The notes under the pieces: generated by a model
What the model was told of the DNA's origin: nothing
What the model saw: the letters and a program-made list of their open reading frames with translations, nothing else
Database searches by the model: none
DNA from: Streptomyces tropicalis
Lineage (GTDB): Bacteria; Actinomycetota; Actinomycetes; Streptomycetales; Streptomycetaceae
Direction of reading: 5' to 3'
Assembly (NCBI RefSeq): GCF_029269835.1
Contig: NZ_JARJBB010000002.1
Location: 434,001 to 498,000, forward strand
DNA: 64,000 bases
Shown: positions 34,248-44,099 of the stretch, in pieces
Position numbering within the stretch: position 1 is the stretch's first letter
Layout of the letters: each line of letters starts with the position of its first letter
Translations under genes and position numbers: made by a program

Positions 34248-34877
34248 ATGAGCGAGACGCGATCGGCTGTGGAGCTCGACCAGGAGGGGGCCGTGCGCCG
34301 CGAACTGGAGGACTACTACCGGGACGGCAGGCCGCCGTGGGACACCGGCGTGACGCCGCCCGAGCTGGTGGCCCTGGTGGAGGGGCCCGACGCGCTGACG
34401 CCCGGTCGTGTCCTCGAACTGGGCTGCGGCACGGGAACCAACGCGGTGTACCTGGCCCGGCACGGCTGGCGGGTGGCGGCCGTCGATCTGATCGACCGCG
34501 CGGTTCGGCAGGCCCGGGAGAAGGCCGTCTCGGCGGGGGCGGACGTCACGGTGCTCTGCGGGGACGCCACCCGGCTCGACGAGGTGGGCGTGCCGGGGCC
34601 GTACGACCTGTTCTTCGACCTGAGCTGCTACTGCGGCATTCCGCCGCACCGCCGCGACGCCTACGCCGCCGGCCTCACGACGCGGGCCGCGCCCGGCGCA
34701 CGGCTGCTGATGTTCGGGTACGGGCCCGAGGCGTTCGACGACCCGATCTCCGGCGTCACCGCGGACGAACTCCGCGCCCGGTTCGCCGGGTGGCGGCTGG
34801 TCGACGTGACACCGGGCACGAACCCGGTGCCGACGTTCTGGTTCACGCTGCACCGCACCGCCGCCGCGGTGGCGTGA
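34248..34877 (+). CDS. Class I SAM-dependent methyltransferase (thiopurine/TehB-like)
   Basis: A 209-residue methyltransferase with motif I V-L-E-L-G-C-G-T-G-T-N-A at about residues 55-66, motif II V-A-A-V-D-L-I-D and the W-D-T-G-V-T-P-P-E-L N-terminal signature of the TPMT/TehB-like group. Related enzymes methylate small thiols, metalloids or halides, but the substrate here is unknown. ATG at 34248 has GGAGG 7 bases upstream. Control by the divergent TetR suggests induction by a toxic compound. Confidence 0.88.
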   Translation: MSETRSAVELDQEGAVRRELEDYYRDGRPPWDTGVTPPELVALVEGPDALTPGRVLELGCGTGTNAVYLARHGWRVAAVDLIDRAVRQAREKAVSAGADVTVLCGDATRLDEVGVPGPYDLFFDLSCYCGIPPHRRDAYAAGLTTRAAPGARLLMFGYGPEAFDDPISGVTADELRARFAGWRLVDVTPGTNPVPTFWFTLHRTAAAVA

Positions 34878-35266
34878 GCCGGCGGGGCGCAGCGGACGCC
34901 GCCCCGGTACCCCACTGGAGCGCGGCAGCGTGTCGGCGCACCGGTCCGGGGGCAGGGCGGCCGCCGCGTGAAGGAGAGGGCGCGGTGGTGACGCGGGCGG
35001 AGTGCTCGCCGCGGGCCCGCGTGCGGGCCCCTTCGTCGCCGGACGTTCCTGCAGGGGCCGCGTCGACCGTGAGCGTGACGGGGGGCAGCTGCTGCCGTCG
35101 GCCTGGGCGTCGCCGCGGGGGCGGGCGAGCGTGCGCCGGATGCAGGACCGTCCGGTGCCGCCGATCGAGCACGGAGCCGGTCGAGCACGGAAGGGCGCAT
35201 CCGGGGTCCCGGAGCCGTCGGCTCCGGGACCCCGGACGTGGTGGCCCCTCGTGGGGCCGGGAGGGG
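34878..35266. other. Intergenic region between methyltransferase and alcohol dehydrogenase
   Basis: About 390 GC-rich bases between convergent genes. The only clear structure is the terminator at 35200-35236. The remaining open frames on both strands are artefacts of composition. Confidence 0.6.
35200..35236. terminator. Perfect 17-bp hairpin terminator
   Basis: A 17-bp perfect stem closed by a 3-base loop lies 31 bases beyond the alcohol dehydrogenase stop codon, between convergent genes. It is among the most stable hairpins in the window and likely works for the minus-strand gene. Confidence 0.85.
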
Positions 35267-36307
35267 TCAGATCGTGGCGGTGTCGATCACGAAGCGGTAG
35301 CGCACGTCGCTGGCGAGGACGCGCTCGTAGGCCTCGTTGATCCGGTCCGCGGAGATCAGCTCGATCTCGGCGCCCAGCCCGTGCTCGGCGCAGAAGTCCA
35401 GCATCTCCTGGGTCTCGGCGATGCCGCCGATCATGGAGCCGGCCAGCGTCTTGCCGCCGCCGATCACCGAGAAGAGGTTGAGGGAGACCGGCTCCTCCGG
35501 GGCGCCCACGTTCACCAGCGCGCCGCGCGTCTTGAGCAGCGACAGGAACGCGCCGAAGTCGAGCGATGCGGAGACCGTGGAGACGATCAGGTCGAAGCTG
35601 CCCTGGAGCTCCTCGAAGGTCTTCGGGTCGCTGGTGGCGTAGTAGTGGTCGGCGCCCAGCTTCAGCCCGTCGTCCTTCTTGCGCAGCGACTGCGACAGGA
35701 CGGTCACCTCGGCGCCGAGGGCGTGCGCGATCTTCACGGCCATGTGGCCGAGGCCGCCCATGCCGAGGACGGCGACCTTCTTGCCCGGGCCGGCGCCCCA
35801 GTGCTTGAGCGGGGAGTAGGTGGTGATGCCGGCGCACAGCAGCGGGGCGGCGACGTCGAGGGACAGGCCATCGGGGATGCGCAGGACGTAGTTCTCGTCG
35901 ACGACGACCTTCTCCGAGTAGCCGCCCTGGGTCGGCTCCCCGTCCTTGCCGATACCGTTGTACGTCATCGTGGCGCCCTTGACGCAGTACTGCTCGTCGC
36001 CCGCCTTGCAGTTCTCGCACTCGCGGCAGGAGTCGACCATGCAGCCGACGCCCACCCGGTCGCCGACCTGGAACCTGGTGACACCGGGGCCCACCTCGGA
36101 GACGACGCCGGCGATCTCGTGGCCGGGGACCATCGGGAAGATCGCCTCGCCCCAGCCCTCTCGGGCCTGGTGAATGTCGGAGTGACAGATTCCGGCGAAC
36201 TTGATGTCGATCAGGACATCGAACTCGCCGACCGCACGGCGCTCGATCGTGGTGCGCTCCAGCGGAGCCTTGGCGGCGGGTGCGGCGTATGCAGCAACGG
36301 TGGTCAT
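35267..36307 (-). CDS. Zinc-dependent NAD(P)-alcohol dehydrogenase
   Basis: A 346-residue medium-chain dehydrogenase of the cinnamyl-alcohol/YahK-AdhC type. Catalytic zinc ligands are C41 in G-I-C-H-S-D and H63-E64 in G-H-E. The structural zinc loop has C94, C97, C100 and C108. The Rossmann motif G-M-G-G-L-G-H-M-A is at about 171-179. These enzymes reduce aldehydes, usually with NADPH. ATG at 36307 faces the XRE regulator gene divergently, 171 bases away, so the latter may control it. Confidence 0.93.
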   Translation of the reverse strand: MTTVAAYAAPAAKAPLERTTIERRAVGEFDVLIDIKFAGICHSDIHQAREGWGEAIFPMVPGHEIAGVVSEVGPGVTRFQVGDRVGVGCMVDSCRECENCKAGDEQYCVKGATMTYNGIGKDGEPTQGGYSEKVVVDENYVLRIPDGLSLDVAAPLLCAGITTYSPLKHWGAGPGKKVAVLGMGGLGHMAVKIAHALGAEVTVLSQSLRKKDDGLKLGADHYYATSDPKTFEELQGSFDLIVSTVSASLDFGAFLSLLKTRGALVNVGAPEEPVSLNLFSVIGGGKTLAGSMIGGIAETQEMLDFCAEHGLGAEIELISADRINEAYERVLASDVRYRFVIDTATI

Positions 36308-36478
36308 GCCGGGGGTTCTCCTAGCGGTCGGTAGCGCCCGGCAGCCTTTCGTCCGGGCACGCTCTCCAGGGTGCCCGGGATCGCGGAGTCCACCCAGGTC
36401 ACGCCTTTGCCTACGTTCACCGTGCCTACCACTGGCGGGGTCAGGCTCATGTGCGTACGACCATGAATACTGGAGGTC

Positions 36479-37444
36479 ATGGACGTACAGCCCGAAGCCG
36501 TGCATGCGAGCGGCGCGCCCGCCGGGGCGGACGCCGGAACGGGACTGGACCGGCGGGCCGAGCTCAGCGAGTTCCTGCGCACCCGGCGGGCCCGGCTGAA
36601 GCCGGAGGACGTGGGGCTGCCGGAGTACGGACGGCACCGCAGGGTGCCGGGGCTGCGCCGGGAGGAGCTGGCGCAGCTGGCCGGGGTGTCGGTGGCGTAC
36701 TACACGCGGCTGGAGCAGGGCAACGGGCGGAACGTGTCGGCGGAGGTGCTGGACTCGATCGCGCGGGCGCTGCGGCTGAGCGACGCCGAGCACGCGCACC
36801 TGACGCATCTGGCGAAGCCCAAGCACAAGAAGAAGGCGGCGGTGCGGACCCAGCAGGTGCGGGGGTCGCTGCGGCAGCTGCTGGACACCCTGGACGTGGT
36901 TCCGGCGTACGTCGTGGGGCGGCGCTCGGAGATCCTCGCGTGGAACCGGATGGCGGCGGCCGTCTTCGGCGACTGGTCCCTGCTGCCGGCCCCGGAGCGG
37001 AACTGGGCGCGGCTGGTCTTCCTGCGCCCCGAGTACCGCGATCTCTACGTCGACTGGGAGCAGAAGGCGATCGACATCGTCTGCGCGCTCCGCATGGAGG
37101 CGGGCTGCTATCCGGACGATCCGCGGCTGTCCGCGCTGGTCGGGGAGCTGTCGGTGAAGAGCGAGGACTTCCGGCGGCTGTGGGCGACGCACGACGTCAA
37201 GGAGAAGAGCCACGGCGTCAAGCAGCTGCGGCACCCGCTCGTCGGGGAGCTGGCCCTGCGGTACGAGTCGCTCAAGCTGGCCGACGACAGCGAGCAGACA
37301 CTGCTCGTCTACCACGCCGAGCCGGGCTCCTCCTCCGCCGAGGCGCTGCGCCTGCTGGCGAGCTGGGGCGCGGACGCCACCCGTGCGGGCACCGGGGCGG
37401 GCTCCCGGCCCGGGGCGGGCACGGGTGCCGGCCCCGGCACGTGA
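36479..37444 (+). CDS. XRE-family regulator with MmyB-like ligand domain
   Basis: A 321-residue regulator. The helix-turn-helix ([27 protein letters not shown]) lies at about residues 57-83. A MmyB-type PAS-like domain from about 130 to 295 ([11 protein letters not shown]) follows and may bind a fatty acid-like ligand. The C-terminus is a glycine/alanine-rich tail. It is divergent from the alcohol dehydrogenase gene, and many relatives control adjacent short- or medium-chain dehydrogenases. The ATG at 36479 lies directly after GGAGGTC, a short spacing, so a slightly later start is possible. Confidence 0.92.
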   Translation: MDVQPEAVHASGAPAGADAGTGLDRRAELSEFLRTRRARLKPEDVGLPEYGRHRRVPGLRREELAQLAGVSVAYYTRLEQGNGRNVSAEVLDSIARALRLSDAEHAHLTHLAKPKHKKKAAVRTQQVRGSLRQLLDTLDVVPAYVVGRRSEILAWNRMAAAVFGDWSLLPAPERNWARLVFLRPEYRDLYVDWEQKAIDIVCALRMEAGCYPDDPRLSALVGELSVKSEDFRRLWATHDVKEKSHGVKQLRHPLVGELALRYESLKLADDSEQTLLVYHAEPGSSSAEALRLLASWGADATRAGTGAGSRPGAGTGAGPGT

Positions 37445-37612
37445 GCCCGCACCGGCCCGGGAGCCGGCCCGGCCCGTGAGCCCGCCGGCCGCCGCCCGGC
37501 CCGGACACGGCGGTGGGCCGCCCGACGCCCGGTTTCCGGCCGCCCCGGGTCGCGGACCAGGGGTCGCGGGCCCGTGCACCCCGACGGCCGTGCGCCCCTG
37601 ACCCGGTGCTCC

Positions 37613-38296
37613 TCAGGCGCCGGTGTTCTCCTTGACGGTGATGCGCCCCCGGCGGAGGGTCGCCAGGCGCGGGGCCCTGCGGGCCAGGGTGGAGTCGTGG
37701 GTGACCATGACGAAGGTCAGTCCGTGCTCCTCCCACAGGCTCTCCAGCACGTCCATGATCTCGTCGCGGGTGGCCTCGTCGAGGTTGCCGGTGGGTTCGT
37801 CGGCGAGGAGCACCTTCGGCCGTTTGACCAGCGCGCGGGCGATGGCGACGCGCTGCTGCTGGCCGCCGGACATCTCACCGGGCAGGTGGCCGAGCCGTTC
37901 GGCGAGGCCGACGGACGCGAGGGCCTGCGCGGCCCGCTCCCGCCGGTCGGCGGCCCGCACGCCGAGCGGGACGAGGGCCGTCTCGACGTTCTCCTGGGCG
38001 GTCAGCGTCGGGATCAGGTTGAAGGACTGGAAGACGAAGCCGATGCTCTCGCTGCGCACCCGGGTGAGGCGGGCCTCGGGCAGTGCCGCCAGGTCGGTGC
38101 CGTCGAGCAGGACCGTGCCGGAGGTGGGCCGGTCGAGGCCGCCGAGCATCTGGAGCAGGGTCGACTTGCCGCCGCCGGTGGGTCCCTGGATGACCAGGCG
38201 GTCGCCGTCGCCGATGGTGAGGGCGACGTCGTCGAGGGCGTGGACGACGTCCTTGCCGCGGGGGTAGCGCTTGGTGACGCCGGTGAGTTCGTACAT
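37613..38296 (-). CDS. ABC transporter ATPase, MacB/LolD type
   Basis: A 227-residue ATPase of the MacB/LolD family with G-P-T-G-G-G-K-S (38-45), the Q-S-F-N-L-I-P-T-L Q-loop, signature M-S-G-G-Q-Q-Q-R and Walker B V-L-L-A-D-E-P-T-G-N-L-D. It lies 47 bases downstream of its FtsX-type permease, in the same operon. Such pairs use ATP to drive conformational signalling or extraction at the outer face of the membrane rather than classical transport. ATG at 38296 has AGGAG ten bases upstream. Confidence 0.93.
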   Translation of the reverse strand: MYELTGVTKRYPRGKDVVHALDDVALTIGDGDRLVIQGPTGGGKSTLLQMLGGLDRPTSGTVLLDGTDLAALPEARLTRVRSESIGFVFQSFNLIPTLTAQENVETALVPLGVRAADRRERAAQALASVGLAERLGHLPGEMSGGQQQRVAIARALVKRPKVLLADEPTGNLDEATRDEIMDVLESLWEEHGLTFVMVTHDSTLARRAPRLATLRRGRITVKENTGA

Positions 38297-38343
38297 GGGG
38301 TGCAGCTCCTGAGGTGCGTGAGGGAGGCGGGGCGGGGCGGGTG

Positions 38344-39813
38344 CTACTCGACCCGGCGCAGGGCGTCGGCCGGGCGCAGGCGGGAGGCGCGCCAGCCGCC
38401 GAAGGCCCCGGCGATCAGGCCGCCGGCCACCGCGAGCGCGACCGCGAGGGCGACCGTGGTGAGGCTGACGGGCGCGGTGAGGGCGACCTCCAGGGACTTC
38501 GCGGCCCGCCGGCCGGGGCCGAAGCCGCCGCCGAATCCCCCGCCGAAGCCGCCCGAGCCGCCACCGAAGCCGCCGGACCGGCCGCCTGAACCGCCGAGCT
38601 GTGCCTGGAGGGTGGGGCCGAACGCGGTCACCGCGTAGGCGCCCGCCAGGCCGAGGGCGATGCCGAGCACCCCGCCGACCAGACCGTTGACCATCGCCTC
38701 GCCGACGACCTGCCGGGTGACCCGGCCGGACGTCCAGCCCAGGGCCTTCAGCGTGCCGAACTCGCGGACCCGGCGGGACACGGCGGACGCGGTCAGCAGC
38801 CCGGCGACCAGGAACGCGGCCACGAGTACCACGATCGACAGCCACCGTCCCACGGTGGTGGCGAGACCGGAGGCGGTGGAGAGGGAGCCGGAGACGGTGT
38901 TCGCGAGGTCCGCGGAGGTCGTGACGGTGGTCCCGGAGACGTTCTTCTGGATGGTCTTCTTCACGGCGGCTATGGACTGGGAGTCCGTCGCCTTGACGTA
39001 GATGGTGGTGACCTTGTCCTTGTCGCCGGCAAGGGTCTGCGCCCGCTTCAACGGGACGTAGAGGTCGGCGGCCGCGTCGCCGCTGTCGGCGGTGGCGATG
39101 CCGACGATCGCGAACGCCACGCCCTTGACGGTGACTTTGCCGCCGACGGCGAGCTTCTTCTGCCGGGCGTAGGCCGCGTCGGCGACCGCGACGGCGCTGT
39201 CGGTCTCCTTCGCCGTGAAGTTCCGCCCGCTGGTGATCTTCGAGGAGGTGAGGGGGCCGAGGGCGGGGTGGGCGACGTCGGTGCCGTAGACGGAGTACTG
39301 GTTGACGTCGAAGTCGGCGCCGCCGCCCCGGACCTGGCCCTGCGCGAAGCCCCCGGGGCCGCGCCGCCCGCCGCCGGTGCCGCCCTGCTGCTGGAAACGG
39401 CCGCGGGTGAACTGGCCGTTCACCTTCACCACGTCGAGGCTGAGTCCGCCGACCGCCGAGGCCACTCCGTGCTGGCCGGCGACCGCGGTGACGGTCGTGG
39501 CGGGCAGGGTGGTGAAGCCCTGGGCGAAGACCCGGTCGCTGCTCTGGGTGCCCTTGGCGCCGTCGTCCTGCGCGCCGAAGTGGAACCGGGGCCGCTGGGA
39601 GGCGCCGTCGGTGGGCGCGGCCGCCTTCGTCACCGTCATGTCGGTGCCGAGTCCGTACAGCGACTGGAGGACCTGGCTCTGCGCCCTGTTCATGCCGGTG
39701 GAGACGGAGGTGACGACGATGACCAGGGCGATGCCGAGGGCGAGGCCGGAGGCGACGACGAGGGCCGCCCTGCGGCGGCGGCGCAGCTCGCGCCTCAGGT
39801 AGGTGAAGAACAT
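38344..39813 (-). CDS. FtsX/MacB-type ABC permease with glycine-rich inserts
   Basis: A 489-residue permease: one N-terminal membrane segment, a large exterior MacB-type domain (about residues 45-275), then three membrane segments and the closing L-R-P-A-D-A-L-R-R-V-E typical of FtsX-like permeases. Two glycine-rich stretches are unusual: Q-Q-Q-G-G-T-G-G-G-R-R-G-P in the exterior domain, and a serine/glycine/phenylalanine run between the last two membrane segments. The start is uncertain; ATG at 39813 is preferred over GTG at 39822. No two-component system is adjacent. Confidence 0.9.
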   Translation of the reverse strand: MFFTYLRRELRRRRRAALVVASGLALGIALVIVVTSVSTGMNRAQSQVLQSLYGLGTDMTVTKAAAPTDGASQRPRFHFGAQDDGAKGTQSSDRVFAQGFTTLPATTVTAVAGQHGVASAVGGLSLDVVKVNGQFTRGRFQQQGGTGGGRRGPGGFAQGQVRGGGADFDVNQYSVYGTDVAHPALGPLTSSKITSGRNFTAKETDSAVAVADAAYARQKKLAVGGKVTVKGVAFAIVGIATADSGDAAADLYVPLKRAQTLAGDKDKVTTIYVKATDSQSIAAVKKTIQKNVSGTTVTTSADLANTVSGSLSTASGLATTVGRWLSIVVLVAAFLVAGLLTASAVSRRVREFGTLKALGWTSGRVTRQVVGEAMVNGLVGGVLGIALGLAGAYAVTAFGPTLQAQLGGSGGRSGGFGGGSGGFGGGFGGGFGPGRRAAKSLEVALTAPVSLTTVALAVALAVAGGLIAGAFGGWRASRLRPADALRRVE

Positions 39814-39933
39814 GGGCCGCACGGTAGGGACGCACCGTGATGAGGGCTTGAGGCCGGCCTGAGAGGACGATGAGAAGCCGGACGTGTCACGGCTCCGGGC
39901 CCCGACGCTTCACGGCTCCGGGCCCCGGACGCA

Positions 39934-39964
39934 CCGATGCCGCCCCCGGGAGGGGCGGCATCGG
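39934..39964 (-). terminator. Hairpin terminator after the L,D-transpeptidase gene
   Basis: A perfect 13-bp stem with a 5-base loop lies 19 bases beyond the transpeptidase stop codon. The DNA beyond it holds two copies of CACGGCTCCGGGCCCCG. Confidence 0.8.
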
Positions 39965-39982
39965 GTGCGGGGTGCCGGGGCG

Positions 39983-41230
39983 TCAGACGGCCGAACCGGC
40001 CTTCCACTGGTCCCAGCTCAGGTTCCAGCCGTTGAGGCCGTTGTCCGGCGCGACGGTCTTGTCGCCGGTGTGGGAGACGACGACGACGTCACCGATGAGC
40101 GTGTGGTTGAAGAACCACGCCGCCGGGGTGTTCGGGTCCTTGGCGCCCTTCTTGTCCTGCAGGCCGACACAGCCGTGGCTGGTGTTGGTGCTGCCGAAGA
40201 CGGACGGCGCGCCCCAGTAGTTGCCGTGGATGAAGGTGCCCGACGTGGTCAGGCGCATGGCGTGCGGCACGTCCTTGATGTCGTACTCGCCCTTGCCGTC
40301 GCCGTCCTTGAAGCCGACGGTGGCGCCGTTCATCCGGGTCTGGGCGAACTTCTCGGAGATCACCATCTGGCCCTGGTACGTGGTGTGGTCCGGGGCGCCC
40401 GCGGAGATCGGGATGGTCTTGACGACCTTGCCGTCCTGGGTGACCTTCATCTGCTTGGTCTTGGCGTCGACGTAGGACACCTGGTTGCGGCCGATGTGGA
40501 AGGTGACCGTCTTCTGCTGGACGCCGTAGACGCCCTGGGCTCCCTGGACGCCGTCGAGGGAGAGCTTCAGGGTGACGGTGGAGCCGGCCGTCCAGTACTT
40601 CTCGGGCCGGAAGTCCAGTCGGTTGGCGCCGAACCAGTGGCCGACGACCTCCTGGCCGCTGCTGGAGGTGACGGTGATGCCCTTCTGGACGGCCGCCTTG
40701 TTGGTGATCGCCTTGTCGAAGTTGACCGACACGGGCATGCCGACGCCGACGGTGCTGCCGTTGTCGGGCGTGAAGCTGCCGATGAAGCTGTGCGCCGGGG
40801 CGACCGTGGTGAAGGAGGCGTTCTCGTGCGCGGCACGACCCTTGGAGTCCGTGGCGCTCGCCGCGATCCTGTAGGTCGTCGCGCGCTCCAGCTGGGCGCT
40901 GGGCTTCCAGCTCGTCTTGTCGGCGGATATCTGGCCCGCGACCGGCTTGCCGTCCGTCGTGGTCATGGTGACGGCGGTCAGGGCGCCCTGGGAGACGGTG
41001 ACCTTGGCTGCGTTGTTGATGGATGCGTTGTCCGTGCCGTCCCCGGGCGTGATCTTGATCTGGGCGTCGGACGTCTCCTGCGCCGCGGCCTTGTCGGCCT
41101 TGGCCTGGGAGGTGTCGTCGCCGCTTGCACCCGTGGCGCTGCTGTTGCCGGAACACGCCGTGAGCATCAGTACACCGCCGAGCAGCGCGGATGCGGTCAT
41201 CAGACCCTTGCGCCGCTTACTTTCCGTCAT
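39983..41230 (-). CDS. L,D-transpeptidase lipoprotein (Ldt, YkuD domain)
   Basis: A 415-residue exported lipoprotein that makes 3-3 cross-links in peptidoglycan. The lipobox L-M-L-T-A-C gives lipidated Cys26. Two Ig-like domains cover about residues 58-245. The YkuD catalytic domain follows, with H335 in F-I-H-G-N-Y-W and the S-H-G-C-V-G motif at 351-356, nucleophile Cys354. ATG at 41230 has GGAG nine bases upstream. Architecture and length match actinobacterial LdtMt2-like enzymes with Big_10-type modules. Confidence 0.95.
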   Translation of the reverse strand: MTESKRRKGLMTASALLGGVLMLTACSGNSSATGASGDDTSQAKADKAAAQETSDAQIKITPGDGTDNASINNAAKVTVSQGALTAVTMTTTDGKPVAGQISADKTSWKPSAQLERATTYRIAASATDSKGRAAHENASFTTVAPAHSFIGSFTPDNGSTVGVGMPVSVNFDKAITNKAAVQKGITVTSSSGQEVVGHWFGANRLDFRPEKYWTAGSTVTLKLSLDGVQGAQGVYGVQQKTVTFHIGRNQVSYVDAKTKQMKVTQDGKVVKTIPISAGAPDHTTYQGQMVISEKFAQTRMNGATVGFKDGDGKGEYDIKDVPHAMRLTTSGTFIHGNYWGAPSVFGSTNTSHGCVGLQDKKGAKDPNTPAAWFFNHTLIGDVVVVSHTGDKTVAPDNGLNGWNLSWDQWKAGSAV

Positions 41231-41514
41231 CACTCGCTTCTCCATCGTAGCCGAATCCCCATGAACCCCGAGCCCCCGCTGAGAATCATCAACGTTACGA
41301 GCGCTTCGTCCCGTTCCCCAGGGGGTCCTGGGGTGGGACACGACACGTTCGCGCGCCGACCGGTACGGGCGCCGGTCCGCTCACCTGCCGGGACGGAAGG
41401 ACCCCGGACCGCGCCGGGGCGTGCTGCGCGGACGCGCCCTTCCCCGCCCTCCGGACGGGCGGCGCCTGCGCGACACACCCCACCCGCCCGGGGTCCACGA
41501 CGGTCCGGGCGGCT

Positions 41515-41898
41515 TCAGACGGAGTACCCGCGGTACTCCTTGCCATCCACTACCCCGCCCTCGTCGTCCTCTTCACCGTCCTCGTCGACATCATCCTCGC
41601 CCAACTCCCAGTCCGGCGAATCGGGGTCGTAGTCGATGTGCTCGCTCGACCAGGAGGCCTGCTGGAGTTCGACGCCGGGGACGCCGTCGACCAGTACGAA
41701 GGGATCGACGAGATAGGCCAGCGCCTCCGCGGTGTCCTGCGTCACAGCGCTTTCCACCTGGGCGCGTTCCCCGGCCGGGACCTCTTTGTCCTCGGCGACT
41801 TGCCGCCGCGCGGCGTGCGTCACGGCGCCCTCGTCGTCGATCTCGAGGACCAGCTCCACCCGTAGCCGCACAAATCGTGATGTCTCTGCAGTGCTCAT
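41515..41898 (-). CDS. Acidic hypothetical protein, 127 residues
   Basis: A soluble, strongly acidic protein. The N-terminal half reads like a compact mixed alpha/beta domain (S-R-F-V-R-L-R-V-E-L-V-L-E-I-D-D-E-G). The C-terminal third is a nearly uninterrupted run of Asp/Glu residues ending K-E-Y-R-G-Y-S-V. No family is recognised. The start at 41898 is the only ATG that keeps the conserved-looking N-terminus. It is isolated between the transpeptidase and the LAxTG protein. Confidence 0.7.
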   Translation of the reverse strand: MSTAETSRFVRLRVELVLEIDDEGAVTHAARRQVAEDKEVPAGERAQVESAVTQDTAEALAYLVDPFVLVDGVPGVELQQASWSSEHIDYDPDSPDWELGEDDVDEDGEEDDEGGVVDGKEYRGYSV

Positions 41899-42007
41899 GC
41901 CCGGAGCGTACGACCCGAACCCGCCGTGACTTTCCCGTGACCCGCGACTTTCACTAACATCGCCCCACACGGCCAATTCACCAGCGCCACAAGGGGATCG
42001 ATATTCC

Positions 42008-42367
42008 GTGTCATCCGCTCGCCGTACGTTGCTGACCGCCACCGCAGCGGGCACCCTGCTGGGTGCCCTGTGGTTCGTCCCGTCCGCGCACGCGACGGTG
42101 GAACATCCGGCGAGAGCGCAGGCACCGGCGGTACGGACGGCGCAGGTCACGCAGCAGGGCCGGGCGGTCTCCACCGGCATGGACGCGGCCGGTCCGGGCA
42201 CGGCGGAGCAGGCCGCGGACACCACCGCGAGCGGCGTGGACGGGACCGAACTCGCGGACACCGGAAGCGTCGACACCACGCCGTACGTGGTGGGCGGGAC
42301 CCTCTTCCTCACCGTCGGCGCGGGCTTCGTCGTGTACTCGGTGCGCCGGGAGCGCCTCGGCTTCTGA
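42008..42367 (+). CDS. Sortase-type cell-surface protein (LAxTG)
   Basis: A 119-residue secreted protein with a cleavable signal peptide (about residues 1-29, ending S-A-H-A). A short threonine/alanine-rich exterior region follows. The C-terminal sorting signal is L-A-D-T-G, a hydrophobic segment (Y-V-V-G-G-T-L-F-L-T-V-G-A-G-F-V-V) and the basic tail R-R-E-R. LAxTG is the motif of class E sortases in Streptomyces, which anchor the protein to peptidoglycan. The GTG at 42008 follows AAGGGGAT. The function is unknown. Confidence 0.85.
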   Translation: MSSARRTLLTATAAGTLLGALWFVPSAHATVEHPARAQAPAVRTAQVTQQGRAVSTGMDAAGPGTAEQAADTTASGVDGTELADTGSVDTTPYVVGGTLFLTVGAGFVVYSVRRERLGF

Positions 42368-42554
42368 GAGCCGGCCGGGCCGGACGGCCGCAGGCCGCCG
42401 CGGGACGCCGGGCGGGGCCGCCGAAGTCGGCAGCCCCTCACTCCACTTGACCGCTCCGCCCCAGGGGCGCACGGCTCGGCCGGTCCGCCGGGGCCCGCGC
42501 GCCGGGCCGGACCGCGGGTCACGGTCCGTCAGCCCGGCGCGCAGGGCGGCCGGA

Positions 42555-44099
42555 TCAGAGCAGCGGGCCGGTGACGGTCTCCGCGGCCGTGACGAGCCGC
42601 CCCTCCCGCACGAAGGCGTCCGCCGCGGCGAGGTCGGGCGCCAGGAACCGGTCCGGGCCCGCTCCGCGCACCCCCGCCGCACGGGCGGCGTCGATGACCG
42701 CCCGGCTGGCCGGGGCCGGGGCCAGCCCCTCGCGCAGCTCGACGGCGCGCGTGGCGGCGTACAGCTCGATCGCGAGGACGCGGGCGAGGTTGTCGACCAC
42801 GGTGCGCAGCTTGCGCGCCGCCGACCAGCCCATGGACACGTGGTCCTCCTGCATGGCGGAGGACGGGATGGAGTCCGCGGAGGCGGGCACCGCGAGCCGC
42901 TTCAGCTCCGAGACCAGGGCGGCCTGCGTGTACTGGGCGATCATCAGGCCCGAGTCGACGCCCGCGTCGTCGGCGAGGAACGGCGGCAGGCCGTGGCTGC
43001 GGTTCTTGTCGAGCAGCCGGTCGGTGCGCCGTTCGGCGATGGAGCCGAGGTCGGCGGCGGCGATGGCGAGGAAGTCCAGGACGTAGGCGACCGGGGCGCC
43101 GTGGAAGTTGCCGTTGGACTCCACCCGGCCGTCGGGCAGCACCACCGGGTTGTCCACGGCGGAGGCCAGCTCCCGCTCCGCGACCAGCCGGGCGTGCGCG
43201 AGCGTGTCCCGGCCGGCCCCGGCGACCTGCGGGGCGCAGCGCACGGAGTAGGCGTCCTGGACGCGGGGGGCGTCGTCCTGGTGGTGCCCGGTGAGGCCGG
43301 AGTCCTTGAGCACGGCGAGCATGTTGGCGGCCGAGGCGCCCTGGCCGGGGTGCGGGCGGATGGCGTGCAGCTCGGGGGCGAGCACCTTGTCCGTGCCGAG
43401 CAGCGCCTCCAGGCTGAGGGCGGCGGTGACGTCGGCGGACTTGTAGAGGGTGTCCAGGTCGGCGAGGGCCATGACGAGCATGCCGAGCATGCCGTCGGTG
43501 CCGTTGAGCAGGGCGAGGCCCTCCTTCTCGCGCAGCTCGACCGGGGCGATGCCGTGGGCGGCGAGGAGTTCGGCGGCGGGCCGGACGGTCCCGTCGGGGC
43601 CCTCGGCGTCGCCCTCCCCCATCAGTGTCAGGGCGCAGTGCGACAGCGGGGCGAGGTCGCCGGAGCAGCCGAGGGAGCCGTACTCGTGCACGACCGGGGT
43701 GATCCCGGCGTTCAGGACGTCGGCCATGGTCTGCGCGACCTCGGGGCGGACGCCGGTGCGGCCCGAGCAGACGGTCTTCAGCCGCAGGAACATCAGCGCG
43801 CGGACCACCTCGCGCTCGACCCGCGGGCCCAGGCCGGCGGCGTGCGAGCGGACGATGTTGCGCTGCAGCTGGGCACGGAGCTCCTGGCTGATGTGCCGGG
43901 TCGCGAGCGCGCCGAAGCCGGTGCTGACGCCGTAGACGGGATCGGGCTTGGCCGCCAGGGCCTCGACGATCTCCCGGGCCGCCGCGAGGGCCGCCACCGC
44001 CTCCCCGGAGAGCTCGACCCGCGCGCCGCCGCGCGCCACGGCAAGGACGTCGGACGCGGTGACCCCGGACGTCCCCACCACCACAGTGTGCATATCCAT
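42555..44099 (-). CDS. hutH: Histidine ammonia-lyase
   Basis: Deaminates histidine to urocanate, the first step of histidine utilisation. The 514-residue protein belongs to the aromatic amino acid lyase family. The prosthetic MIO group forms from a tripeptide that here is C-S-G (145-147) inside G-S-L-G-C-S-G-D-L-A-P-L, rather than the textbook A-S-G. The active-site tyrosine (V-Y-G-V-S-T-G-F-G) is present. No other hut gene is adjacent, as expected for Streptomyces. Start choice between M1 (44099) and M3 (44093) is uncertain. Confidence 0.95.
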   Translation of the reverse strand: MDMHTVVVGTSGVTASDVLAVARGGARVELSGEAVAALAAAREIVEALAAKPDPVYGVSTGFGALATRHISQELRAQLQRNIVRSHAAGLGPRVEREVVRALMFLRLKTVCSGRTGVRPEVAQTMADVLNAGITPVVHEYGSLGCSGDLAPLSHCALTLMGEGDAEGPDGTVRPAAELLAAHGIAPVELREKEGLALLNGTDGMLGMLVMALADLDTLYKSADVTAALSLEALLGTDKVLAPELHAIRPHPGQGASAANMLAVLKDSGLTGHHQDDAPRVQDAYSVRCAPQVAGAGRDTLAHARLVAERELASAVDNPVVLPDGRVESNGNFHGAPVAYVLDFLAIAAADLGSIAERRTDRLLDKNRSHGLPPFLADDAGVDSGLMIAQYTQAALVSELKRLAVPASADSIPSSAMQEDHVSMGWSAARKLRTVVDNLARVLAIELYAATRAVELREGLAPAPASRAVIDAARAAGVRGAGPDRFLAPDLAAADAFVREGRLVTAAETVTGPLL

